NCBI GenBank assembly: GCA_963832725.1
Contig: CAWHVG010000003.1
Location: 434,001-498,000, forward strand
DNA from: JAEZBP01 sp963832725
GTDB lineage: Bacteria; Myxococcota_A; Polyangia; Polyangiales; Sandaracinaceae
Length of the DNA stretch: 64,000 nucleotides
Reading direction: 5' to 3'
Shown piece after piece: positions 35,474-43,549 of this stretch; position 1 is the stretch's first letter; every line of letters begins with the position of its first letter. The position numbers were made by a program, and so were the translations under genes. The notes below the pieces were generated by a model, which worked only from the letters and a program-made list of their open reading frames with translations, was not told the origin of the DNA and ran no database searches.

Positions 35474-37243
35474 TCAGCCGCCGGTGGCGAGGCGGACCAA
35501 GACGATGGTGAGGCTGGTCAGCGCCTCGCCGATGATGAAGCCGGCCGCGACGGGCACCAGCGTGTCGCCCATCCAGCGCGCGCCTTTCCACCGCTCGAGC
35601 CCCATGGAGACGAAGCAGCCGACGCCGTAGGTCATGGTGATGGCGAAGGGCAGGTACATCGCCAACCCGACCAGCACACCGATGCCGCCGATGGGGAAGA
35701 CGCCGAGGCCGAGCCCGATCGCCGAGCCGGCCACGTACTTGTCGAGTGGCGCCGCGCCGGCGCGGAGCGCATCGATGATGCTGGCCAGCGCCGTGCCTTG
35801 GGGCGCCGCCAGCGCCGTGCCCGGACCGAAGCCGGGATGGTCGAAGCTGCCCCACAAGAGATAGAGCACGCCCACGGCCACCGGCGCGCCGATCCAGGCC
35901 AGCCAGAACTGAGCGAGCTGCTGTTTGCGCGGCGAGGCGCCGATCAGGTGGCCGCTCTTGAGGTCGCTCATCATGTCGGCGCACTGACCGATCCCCATGC
36001 TCACCGCGACGCCGAGCACGATGGAGGCGACCACGTTCCCGCCGGAGAGGAAGAACATCAGCGTCACGCCGATGAGCGACATCCCCGAGATGGGCGAGAT
36101 GTCGGTCATCCCCGTCGCCTGGGCCACGATGAGGCCCGCCAGTCCGAGCCAGACCGTTCCCACGCCCGCCGTGAGCACCGCGCGCCCGATGCCGATGCTC
36201 GAATCGGAGAGGACCGACGCGGCCAGGAGCACCAAGAACGCGACCGCGATCCCGCCGTAGAGCACCCGCGGGCTCATCTCGTCGGCGCCGCCCGCGCCCG
36301 CCGTCTTCGACGCGACGGAGAGCCCCTTGAGCGCGGCGCGGAGGGCCGGCGCGCTGGCGATGACGCCCGAGAGCGCGCCTCCGATCAGGATGCCGATGCC
36401 GAGCGGCCGGAGCATCTGCGCGTAGAGGACGTCCCAGGCGACGAAGCTGTCGTAGCCTTCCGGCATCGCCGCGAGGTGCATGTCGGCGGGGGAGGGCACC
36501 CAGTCCAGCCCGACCGCGATCGGCGCCAGCACCCACCACGCGAGCATCCCGCCGAAGACGAAGGGCAGCCCGCCGCGTCCCGACAAGAGCCCCGCGCCGA
36601 GGCTGGCGAAGGACACCGAGAGCGCGATGGGGATGTACTCGGGGATGCCGAGCCAGACGCCGAACGTGAGCTCTTCCGGCAGGTGGAGCCAGGCGGGCAG
36701 CGCCTCCACGCCGGCCGAGACGTGGAAGAGCGCCGCCACCAGGAACCCGCCGCCGAGGAGCTTGGCCTGCCGGATCCCGGCGCCGGGCGACTTCAAGAGG
36801 CTCGCCACCGCGATGCCGCTCGGGAAGCGCAGGCGCTCGAGCTCCACCATCTGCTTGCGGAGCGGGATGATGAAGACGATCCCGAGGAACGAGCCGCCGA
36901 TGGCCGCCAGCAGGATCGGCAGGACGCTGAAATGCCGCAGCGAGGGATCCCGCGCGCCCAGGATGAAGAGCGCGGGCAGCGTGAACGCGACGCCGGCCGA
37001 GGCCGTGTTGACGCCGGACGCCACCGTCTGGTTCACGTTGTTCTCGATGATGCTGCCGCGGCGGAGGATGCCTCGGAGCACGGCGAAGCCGAGGATGGCG
37101 GCGACGGTCGAGCCGGGGAGGGTGAACCCCAGGCGGAGCGCCACGTAGACGAACGCCGCGGTCATCACCGTCCCGATGAGGACGCCGAAGAACAGCGCCG
37201 CGGGGGTCAGCTCGCGGTAGGGCGCTTGGGGAGGAGAGGCCAT
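35474..37243 (-). CDS. OPT-family oligopeptide transporter
   Basis: A 589-residue polytopic protein with about 14-16 hydrophobic helices, of the bacterial OPT (oligopeptide or metal-chelate transporter) family. 'FGVLIGTVMTAAFVYVALRL' near the start, 'ENNVNQTVASGVNTASAGVA' near residue 70 and 'LRKQMVELERLRFPSGIAVA' near residue 130 are family signatures; the last two contain the 'N..QT..S' and 'FPSG.A' motifs. OPT proteins take up short peptides or metal-siderophore complexes with protons. The ATG at 37243 gives a sensible start, 209 bp from lexA. A membrane protein of unknown function follows closely and may be a partner subunit. Confidence 0.85.
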   Translation of the reverse strand: MASPPQAPYRELTPAALFFGVLIGTVMTAAFVYVALRLGFTLPGSTVAAILGFAVLRGILRRGSIIENNVNQTVASGVNTASAGVAFTLPALFILGARDPSLRHFSVLPILLAAIGGSFLGIVFIIPLRKQMVELERLRFPSGIAVASLLKSPGAGIRQAKLLGGGFLVAALFHVSAGVEALPAWLHLPEELTFGVWLGIPEYIPIALSVSFASLGAGLLSGRGGLPFVFGGMLAWWVLAPIAVGLDWVPSPADMHLAAMPEGYDSFVAWDVLYAQMLRPLGIGILIGGALSGVIASAPALRAALKGLSVASKTAGAGGADEMSPRVLYGGIAVAFLVLLAASVLSDSSIGIGRAVLTAGVGTVWLGLAGLIVAQATGMTDISPISGMSLIGVTLMFFLSGGNVVASIVLGVAVSMGIGQCADMMSDLKSGHLIGASPRKQQLAQFWLAWIGAPVAVGVLYLLWGSFDHPGFGPGTALAAPQGTALASIIDALRAGAAPLDKYVAGSAIGLGLGVFPIGGIGVLVGLAMYLPFAITMTYGVGCFVSMGLERWKGARWMGDTLVPVAAGFIIGEALTSLTIVLVRLATGG

Positions 37244-37327
37244 CGAAGCGGAGCGGTACCCCGCAACGGGCGCCGGAATCAAGCCCGCTCGATGCGCGGG
37301 GCGCTTCGGAAGTGTCCCGCCGGATAC

Positions 37328-37356
37328 TTGACCGCTGCGCATCCGTCGAGTAACCC
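37328..37356 (+). promoter_or_regulatory. Candidate lexA promoter
   Basis: TTGACC at 37328-37333 is followed, 17 bases later, by TAACCC at 37351-37356. The -10 is weak. It lies about 95 bp before the lexA start, with the GTTCAGG repeats immediately downstream of it. Confidence 0.4.
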
Positions 37357-37376
37357 TTTGTCCCACCGGGTCAGGT

Positions 37377-37398
37377 GTTCAGGTGAAGTCCGTTCAGG
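37377..37398 (+). promoter_or_regulatory. Candidate LexA operator
   Basis: Two copies of GTTCAGG at 37377-37383 and 37392-37398, start to start 15 bp apart. The myxobacterial LexA box, as I recall it for Myxococcus xanthus, ends in GTTCAGS. The upstream half of that consensus matches only in part. The position just after the promoter fits autorepression. Confidence 0.45.
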
Positions 37399-37451
37399 GG
37401 TCCCCGGGAATGAGACCTGGGCGGAGCCCGCAGAGGAGGCGCGGAGGGGCG

Positions 37452-38102
37452 ATGCAGAAGCTGACCGAGCGACAGCGAGCCGTGCTCGACTTCATCGTCG
37501 AGTCCATCCACGACCGGGGCTACCCGCCGACTCTGCGTGAGATCGGCAATCACCTCGGGATCCGGAGCACCAACGGGGTCAACGATCACCTTCGCGCGCT
37601 GGAGCGCAAGGGATACCTCACCCGTGAGGACATGAAGTCGCGCACGCTGCGCCCGACGCCGGACGTGCTGCGTGCCCACGCCATCGACGTCCCCGTCGAG
37701 GACGAGGGCGACATGATCGAGGTGCCGATCCTCGGCCGCGTGGCTGCGGGCCACCCGATCGAGGCCATCGAGGAGCCGATGGACACGGTCCGCATCGACC
37801 GGATGCTCGTCGGGACGCGGGGCGACGTGTTCGGCCTCCGGGTGGCGGGCGACTCGATGATCGAGGCGGGCATCCACGACGGCGACTACGTCTTCGTCAA
37901 GAAGCAGATCACCGCGCCGCGGGGCGCCATCGTGGTCTGCCTGGTCGGTGACGAGGCGACCTGCAAGTACTTCTTCCCGGAGAAGCACCACATCCGGCTC
38001 GAGCCGGCCAACGCGCAGATGGCGGCGATCCTGATCCCGCGCACGGATTGGCGGGAGACGCAGATCCTGGGCATCGTGGTCGGGGTGTACCGTCGGCTCT
38101 GA
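37452..38102 (+). CDS. lexA: LexA repressor
   Basis: A 216-residue SOS repressor. The N-terminal winged helix-turn-helix (residues 1-65) includes 'GYPPTLREIGNHLGIRSTNG', the recognition helix region. The self-cleavage site A99-G100 lies in 'GRVAAGHPI', and the Ser/Lys dyad is S135 ('AGDSMIEAG') and K172 ('EATCKYFF'), so it is competent for RecA-stimulated autocleavage. A GGAGG sequence four to five bases before the ATG at 37452 fixes the start. Two GTTCAGG repeats upstream probably form its own operator. It controls DNA-damage repair genes; none lies next to it. The 1.1-kb repeat block follows. Confidence 0.95.
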   Translation: MQKLTERQRAVLDFIVESIHDRGYPPTLREIGNHLGIRSTNGVNDHLRALERKGYLTREDMKSRTLRPTPDVLRAHAIDVPVEDEGDMIEVPILGRVAAGHPIEAIEEPMDTVRIDRMLVGTRGDVFGLRVAGDSMIEAGIHDGDYVFVKKQITAPRGAIVVCLVGDEATCKYFFPEKHHIRLEPANAQMAAILIPRTDWRETQILGIVVGVYRRL

Positions 38103-38185
38103 CTTCTCTGCCGGCTTTTCTTGGCAGGTGGGTGCTGCTCCGGATGCTCGCGCGTCACGGTCGCTCGCTTCACTTGGAGCCGGGG

Positions 38186-38432
38186 CTGCCGCGGATGATC
38201 GTCCGGCGGGTCGCGGTGGCTCGCCCCCTCCTTCGAAGGGCCCCGCCCGGTCGCTGGCTTCAGTTGGGGAGGCGGGGCTGCCGCGGATGATCGTCCGGCG
38301 GGTCGTGGTGGCTCGCCCCCTCCTTCGAAGGGCCCCGCCCGGTCGCTGGCTTCACAGGGGAGGCGGGGCTGCCGCGGATGATCGTCCGGCGGGTCGTGGT
38401 GGCTCGCCCCCTCCTTCGAAGGGCCCCGCCCC
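38186..38432. repeat. 91-92-bp tandem repeat, three copies
   Basis: Copies begin at 38186, 38278 and 38369 with CTGCCGCGGATGATCGTCCG. Copies two and three differ by only a few bases; copy one has GTCGCGG for GTCGTGG. Each contains the palindrome CCTTCGAAGG flanked by G/C-rich arms (CCCCTCC and GGGCCCC), able to form a hairpin. The third copy is cut short after CCCCGCCC. Confidence 0.85.
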
Positions 38433-38444
38433 CAGCGCCACGCA

Positions 38445-38473
38445 ACGAACGATTCAAACGACGAATCGTTCGT
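38445..38473. repeat. Perfect 11-bp inverted repeat
   Basis: ACGAACGATTC and GAATCGTTCGT are exact reverse complements around a 7-base loop (AAACGAC). It is A/T-richer than its surroundings and sits directly after the 91-bp repeats. It could be a protein-binding dyad, a terminator stem or a recombination site; no T-run follows. Confidence 0.7.
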
Positions 38474-38766
38474 CACGCGGCGCGTGATGGAGCACCCCTA
38501 GGCGTCGGGGGCGAGCCCCCACGACCCGCCTCACCGGGTTCATGGAGCACAACGGGGTTCGTGCTGGTACGGGGCCCGGCGCACGCGCACACGGCGCGCG
38601 TACGCCACGCCTGCTGCCGCCGGTCGCTGCTCGCTCGCTGCGCTCGAGAGGCTCCGGAGCTGCCGCGGGTCGCTGCGCGCTCGGGGAGCCGGAGCTGCCG
38701 CGGGTCGCTGCTCGCTCGCTGCGCTCGGGAGCGGGAGCGGGAGCGGGAGCAGTCATCACTCCGATG

Positions 38767-39207
38767 CGTGTTCCGCGGGCAGGGAAGGCGAGCTGGGTTT
38801 GCAGCTCGCGTTCCGCGGGCAGGGAAGATGGGTTGAAGTTGTAAACTCGCGTTCCGCGGGCAGGGAAGATGGGTTGAAGTTGTAAACTCGCGTTCCGCGG
38901 GCAGGGAAGATGGGTTGAAGTTGTAAACTCGCGTCCCACGGGCAGGGAAGGCGAGTTAGAACTGTAACTCGGGTTCCGCGGCCCGGGAAGGCGAGTTAGA
39001 GCTGTAACTCGGGTTCCGCGGCCCGGGAAGGCGAGCTAGAGCTGTAACTCGGGTTCCGCGGCCCGGGAAGGCGAGTTAGAGCTGTAACTCGGGTTCCGCG
39101 GCCCGGGAAGGCGAGCTGGAGGCTCTAACTCGCGTCCCGCGATCAGGGAAGGCGAGTTAGAGCTGTAACTCGCGCTCGCGGGCAGGGAAGGCGAGCCGTT
39201 GGCTCAG
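38767..39207. repeat. 40-41-bp palindrome-bearing tandem repeat, eleven copies
   Basis: Each unit begins CG(C/G)GTTCCGCGG and continues GGGAAGGCGAG. Two subfamilies exist. Units 2-4 (41 bp) are identical and contain GATGGGTTGAAGTTGTAAACT. Units 5-8 and 10 (40 bp) contain the dyad GAGTTA-GAGCTG-TAACTC, or close variants. The last unit runs into the stop codon of the unknown gene at 39204. Identical neighbouring copies imply recent expansion. The dyads would form a row of hairpins in RNA. Confidence 0.85.
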
Positions 39208-40265
39208 GCTTCTTCGGGCTCTTCCGCTTCTTCCGCGCGCCGTAGCCAGATGGCCAGGACTTGAAGGGGATCGAAGCCGAGGGTCGCCGTGACCGACGCG
39301 ACCTCCGATACGCGGCCGCGGACGTAGCTCGCCAGCGGGGCCAGCGGCGCGAGCGCGTCGATGCCGCCCAGCCAACGGGCGGAGCCGCGGGCGACCGCGC
39401 GCAGGGCGTCGGCGCCGAGCGCGACCGCCACGTAGGGCGGCGTGGGGTGGACGATGACGTCACGCACGGCGACCGACCGCGCCCAGGCGCCGGGATCCGC
39501 GGTCCGGAGCAAGGTTCGCACGGTGTCGAGATCCGTGAAGAGGCCGAGGTGCACCGGCGCTACCCGCGCCGCTACCACGTCGCTGATCACGCGGTAGTCG
39601 CGGCGCCAGTCGCCGCCGAGCGGGCCCGTCCACCGCGCCAGGAGATCGGGCCCGGCTACGAGATCGATCCCCTCCCGGCCACGGCGGAGCACGAGCCCGG
39701 TCCAGGGGGTCCCGCGCTTCCAGATCACGGCGACCATCGCCCGGTCCTCCGGCAACACCGTGTCCATGGCTCGCCGGACCATCGCCATGCTCGGGATCGG
39801 CACGCTCGCCAGCGGTCGCGGCCACGAGTGCAGCAGCCCCGCTTCGCTCAGCTCGCGTACCGTGCGCGACAAGAGCAGGAACTGCGCGAGGTAGTCGTCG
39901 TCGCGGTCGACCCGCTGCGCGACGCGCTCGGCGATCTCCTCCGGCACGCCCTCGCGGAACGCGACGCATCGCAGCGCCGCGTAGCGCTCCGCCAGCTCCG
40001 GCATGGCCTCGGGGCCCGTCCACTCGATCCCCTCGACCCGGCCATGCACGCTGTGGAGCGCCTTGATCACCCGGTCGCGATCATCGAGCACGATCACCAA
40101 CGCGCCGCGCGCGCGCTCCGTCTTCTCGTGCTCCTCGAGCTCCGGCGCGTCGCTGTCGGCGCCCTCGGTCGCGAGCCGGGCCACCACGTTCGGCGCGAAG
40201 AGCGAGATGAGATTCGTCCACGAGCGGGAGTCGAAGCCCTCGAAGCGCAGCGCGGGATCGATCAC
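39204..40265 (-). CDS. Hypothetical protein coupled to the GH35-like gene
   Basis: Not recognised. A 353-residue soluble protein; GTG start at 40265 overlaps the stop of the glycosidase gene (GTGA), so it is the second gene of that operon. Residues 45-65 are acidic, followed by a beta-alpha region ('RGALVIVLDDRDRVIKALHS'). The middle has 'RTVRELSEAGLLHSWPRP' and 'WTGLVLRRGREGIDLVAGPD'; the latter is a strand-turn-strand that recalls a small barrel. No signal peptide or membrane segment. The C-terminal tail is Glu-rich (EEAEEPEEA). Its stop lies inside the last copy of the 40-bp array. Confidence 0.5.
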   Translation of the reverse strand: MIDPALRFEGFDSRSWTNLISLFAPNVVARLATEGADSDAPELEEHEKTERARGALVIVLDDRDRVIKALHSVHGRVEGIEWTGPEAMPELAERYAALRCVAFREGVPEEIAERVAQRVDRDDDYLAQFLLLSRTVRELSEAGLLHSWPRPLASVPIPSMAMVRRAMDTVLPEDRAMVAVIWKRGTPWTGLVLRRGREGIDLVAGPDLLARWTGPLGGDWRRDYRVISDVVAARVAPVHLGLFTDLDTVRTLLRTADPGAWARSVAVRDVIVHPTPPYVAVALGADALRAVARGSARWLGGIDALAPLAPLASYVRGRVSEVASVTATLGFDPLQVLAIWLRRAEEAEEPEEA

Positions 40266-42340
40266 GAGACGGCCCCCGCCAGCGAGCCTTCGTTCTCGTT
40301 CTCGTCGACCGCGAAGGCGACCGAGAGCATGCGGCACGTCCAGCCCCGCATCGGGATCTGCACCGACGTCTCGCCGGCGAAGCGCTCGCCGCTCATCACG
40401 TCCTCCAGAGCCACCGGCGAGGGCAGGGCGACCGTGGCGCTGAGCGCGCGCTGGCTCGGGTTGATCACGAAGAGGATTCGCGGCCCCGAGGCGTCCTCGT
40501 GTACGCAGGTCTCGAGCGGCCGCGGCTCCACGGGAAAGGGGCGGCGAAGATCGAGGTCGCGCACGAGCTCGTCGACGATCTGCGCGGCCGCCTCGTCGCT
40601 GTCCACGCTCACCCGCCGACCACCCCTCGGCACCTCGAAGGGCTGGCGGCGCATCTTCAGGTCGAGCCCGGGCATCTGCGGACCGAAGACGACCTTCCCG
40701 CCCTCGTCGGCGAACCCGGTGATCTTTCGCCACCGAGCCGGATCACAGAGCTCGTAGGAGGGCGCGATGAGCACGCGGCGCGACGCGAGACGGTCCTCCG
40801 ACGCGTCCGAGTCCACGTACACGTAGGGCACGCCGGCGGCGGTCAGCGCCTCGGCGAAGCGGGCGAGCAGGGTCCACCAGGCGAGCTGGATCGGCTCCGC
40901 GAAGCCGAACGTCTCCTCCCGGCAGCCGGCGACCGGGCTCCCGTGCACGGCCTCGAGCACCGTCGGGCTCAGCGGGCCGAGCACGCTGGTCGCCTTCGAG
41001 AGCCGCGCGTACTCGCGAGGGAGCATCAGCGCGACCTCGGCCCGGCGCGAGAGCGCGTGGAACCCGCTCTCGTGGAGACGGGCCACGAGCTGCTTCCACG
41101 AGCCGGCCTCGACCCGCGGGTTGCCCTGGGCATCGATCGGGGCGCCGTACCAGCGGTCGCGGTCGACGGCCATGTAGAGGTTGAAGCCGCGCAGCCCGTA
41201 GGCGAGCGCCGTCAGCGCGGTGAAGAGCGAGTCGTCGTTCGCCAGCGGGGTGAACCACGCGGGCGCCCCCACCCCGAGCTCCGGCGCGTAGGGAAGGGCG
41301 TGCGTGCCCGCCAGGATGAGCGTGCGCCGCTTGATCGTCCGGTGCTCGCGGCGCGCGTGGTAGTAGTCGTAGCCGACCAGGTCGACGCGCTCTTCGAGGG
41401 CCGCCGAGCTGATGGCGGCGCCCTGATCGCCGAGCGGCAGGTTGTGCGTCGTCACCGCGCGCTTGAGCCCCGCCTTGGCGAGCCGCTTCTGCATCCTGCC
41501 GATCGCCGTGGCGATCATCTCTTCCCGAAACGTCGCCCAGTCGAGGTGCACCACCAGGTCCTCGGCGGTCTCTGCGCGGAAGCGCGCGGGCGGCTCCACG
41601 TCGTCCCAGCGGCGGTAGTCGGCGCGGTGCGCTTCGCGCGTCTTCTCCAGCGAGCCGTAGCGCTCCTCGAGGAACCCGCGCCACTCGGCGATCGCGTCGG
41701 GGTGGTAGTCCTGGTCGTAGGTGGCGTCGCGGAAGTAGTACGAGGCCTCGTTGTCGACCTGGAGCATCACGATCGGACCCGCCGGCCACAGGCGCGGCGC
41801 CAGGACCTGCCCGACCGCGTCGTACCAGCGCCCGACCTCCTCCATGAACGTCTGGCTGGCGTAGGAGGGGACCGGGAACATGCGCGGGGGGAAGACCTGC
41901 AGCACCGGGCTCTGCCTCGGCGAGCGCGCCTGGCAGGCCCGGTCGTAGACCACCCGCTCGGGCAGACCGAAGTAGGTCATCTCCGCGTTGATGTGCGGGC
42001 CGGGGCGGACGCAGACGAGGAGCGAGAGCTCGTGCGCGAGATCGAGGAACGCGCCGACGTCTTTTCGCGGGTCGCGCTCCCCGAAGTCGTGCTCGCCCGG
42101 CGCGATCTCGTGGACCTGCCAGGGGACGTAGGTCTCGACCAGCGGGAGCCCGAGGTCGCGGAGCTGCTTCAGGCCCGGCGCCCAGGCGTCGCGCTCCAGA
42201 CGCCAGTAGTGCATCGCGCCGCCGTAGAGCGGCACATCCCGGTCGCCGACGCGGATCGCGCGGTCGACCAGCTTCGGCTGCCCGGCGCGGCGCGGCCTCG
42301 CGCGGCGCGCGGACGCCCTCGGTTTGGGCGGACGACTCAT
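40262..42340 (-). CDS. Beta-galactosidase-like glycoside hydrolase (GH35/GH42-type)
   Basis: A glycosidase of about 692 residues without signal peptide, so probably cytoplasmic. After a basic leader it has the GH35 barrel start 'LYGGAMHYWRLERDAWAPGL', then 'LGLPLVETYVPWQVHE' and 'ELSLLVCVRPGPHINAEMTY', the diagnostic 'RPGPYI.AEW' site. The acid/base Glu is in 'VMLQVDNEASYYF' (NE pair). The nucleophile is probably in the later strand around 'LVGYDYYHA' or 'FNLYMAVDRDRWYG'; I cannot fix it. The second half is a Rossmann-like trimerisation domain ('GVPYVYVDSDASEDRL', 'ASRRVLIAPSYE') as in GH42. Substrate is probably a beta-galactoside. Start is ATG at 42340 or 42346. Coupled to the unknown gene downstream. 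Confidence 0.75.
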   Translation of the reverse strand: MSRPPKPRASARRARPRRAGQPKLVDRAIRVGDRDVPLYGGAMHYWRLERDAWAPGLKQLRDLGLPLVETYVPWQVHEIAPGEHDFGERDPRKDVGAFLDLAHELSLLVCVRPGPHINAEMTYFGLPERVVYDRACQARSPRQSPVLQVFPPRMFPVPSYASQTFMEEVGRWYDAVGQVLAPRLWPAGPIVMLQVDNEASYYFRDATYDQDYHPDAIAEWRGFLEERYGSLEKTREAHRADYRRWDDVEPPARFRAETAEDLVVHLDWATFREEMIATAIGRMQKRLAKAGLKRAVTTHNLPLGDQGAAISSAALEERVDLVGYDYYHARREHRTIKRRTLILAGTHALPYAPELGVGAPAWFTPLANDDSLFTALTALAYGLRGFNLYMAVDRDRWYGAPIDAQGNPRVEAGSWKQLVARLHESGFHALSRRAEVALMLPREYARLSKATSVLGPLSPTVLEAVHGSPVAGCREETFGFAEPIQLAWWTLLARFAEALTAAGVPYVYVDSDASEDRLASRRVLIAPSYELCDPARWRKITGFADEGGKVVFGPQMPGLDLKMRRQPFEVPRGGRRVSVDSDEAAAQIVDELVRDLDLRRPFPVEPRPLETCVHEDASGPRILFVINPSQRALSATVALPSPVALEDVMSGERFAGETSVQIPMRGWTCRMLSVAFAVDENENEGSLAGAVS

Positions 42341-42555
42341 CGCCACCCCCGCGATGCTCGGTCCGCGGCTCGAATCACCCTCCTCGCCATGGGGCGGCGA
42401 GCATAGCAGGAGGTGCCCCGCGGTGAAGCGCCGATCCGGTTCGCGCTCGGCTCCTCACGGGGCCCGCTCGACCGGCGTCCGGCGAGGGGACCGAGTCCGT
42501 GCGACCCGCCTCGGCTCGCGGCGCGGAGCCGCGCGAAGCCGTGAGAGGCGGCAGA

Positions 42556-43467
42556 TCAGGCCTTGCCGGTCGCCTTGGCGAGCGCGACCTGCACGGCCTC
42601 CATCGCGTTGCCGAAGGGGTGAGCCTTCTCGAGATCGTTGATCTGCGCCCAGCTCGACGCGACCTGCTCGGGGGAGATCTCGGCGCTGGCGAAGAACGTC
42701 CCCTCGCCCTCCACGACCGCCACCCGCGAGACGTAGCCGCCGCCGACGGCGTAGACCTGCCCCGTATCTGCGCAGCCTTCGCTGGCGAGATAGGCGACGA
42801 GCGGGGACACGAGCTTCGGCTCGAGCTTCGAGAGCGTGGCCGTGTCGAGGATCGTCTCCGTCATCCGGCTCTTGGCGACCGGCGCGATGACGTTCGCGCG
42901 GATGTCGTACTTCTTGCCTTCCTGGGCCAGCGTCTTGGTGAGGCCGACGATGCCCATCTTGGCGGCGGCGTAGTTGGCCTGGCCGAAGTTGCCGTAGAGG
43001 CCCGCGGCGCTGGTCGTGTTGACGATGCGACCGTACTTGCGCTCGCGCAGGTGAGGCCAGGCGGCGCGGCTCACGTACATCGTCCCGCCGAGGTGCACGC
43101 GCAGGACCGCGTCCCAGTCCTCGACGCTCATCTTGTGGAACGACACGTCGCGCAGGATGCCCGCGTTGTTGATCACGATGTCGATCTGGCCGAACGCGTC
43201 GATCGCGGTCTCCACGATCTTCGCGGCGCCCTCGGGGGTGTCGACGCCGTCGTAGCTGGGCACGGCCTCGCCCCCGGCGGCGCGGATCTCGTCGACGACC
43301 TTTTGGGCCGCGGACTGGTCGGTGCCGGTGCCGTCCACGCTGCCGCCGATGTCGTTGACGACGACCTTCGCCCCGCGCGAGGCGAGCAAGAGCGCGTGAG
43401 AGCGACCCAGGCCGCCTCCGGCGCCCGTCACGATCGCCACCCGTCCTTCGAAGCGCACGTCCGTCAT
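42556..43467 (-). CDS. SDR-family (3R)-hydroxyacyl-CoA dehydrogenase-like enzyme
   Basis: A 303-residue classical short-chain dehydrogenase. The NAD(P) site is 'VTGAGGGLGRSHALLLASRG' (TGxxxGxG) near residues 14-33, then 'VNDIGGSVDGTG' and 'NNAGILRD'. Catalytic residues are Ser in 'NTTSAAGLYGNFGQ', Tyr in 'ANYAAAKMG' and Lys four residues later. 'GRSHALLLASRGAKVVVND' with the extended C-terminal part to residue 303 is the pattern of the dehydrogenase unit of peroxisomal multifunctional enzyme 2, acting in fatty-acid beta-oxidation or side-chain breakdown. No hydratase or thiolase is adjacent. Converges on nothing; single gene with 82-bp and 211-bp gaps. Confidence 0.85.
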   Translation of the reverse strand: MTDVRFEGRVAIVTGAGGGLGRSHALLLASRGAKVVVNDIGGSVDGTGTDQSAAQKVVDEIRAAGGEAVPSYDGVDTPEGAAKIVETAIDAFGQIDIVINNAGILRDVSFHKMSVEDWDAVLRVHLGGTMYVSRAAWPHLRERKYGRIVNTTSAAGLYGNFGQANYAAAKMGIVGLTKTLAQEGKKYDIRANVIAPVAKSRMTETILDTATLSKLEPKLVSPLVAYLASEGCADTGQVYAVGGGYVSRVAVVEGEGTFFASAEISPEQVASSWAQINDLEKAHPFGNAMEAVQVALAKATGKA

Positions 43468-43549
43468 CCATCCCTCCTTGCGTTTGCGCGGCGACCGTAG
43501 GCCGCGGCACGCGCGGGGGCAAGGGGCGCGCTCGAGCCTCCGGCCGGCC

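Larger units (their letters stand above)
38103..39203. other. Long non-coding repeat block between lexA and the converging unknown gene
   Basis: This 1.1-kb region contains, in order, three copies of a 91-bp repeat (38186-38432), a perfect 11-bp dyad (38445-38473), GC-rich simple sequence with CTCGCTGCGCTCG and GGGAGC runs (about 38580-38760), and an eleven-copy 40-bp array (38767-39207). All frames through it are low-complexity Arg-rich or contain frequent stops; no gene, RNA gene or promoter was recognised. The flanking genes converge on it, so it is 3' to both. Confidence 0.65.

Noticed and set aside
42341..42555. A small gene between the GH35-like and SDR genes.
   Set aside because: Only low-complexity Arg/Gly-rich frames are present and no ribosome-binding site precedes them.
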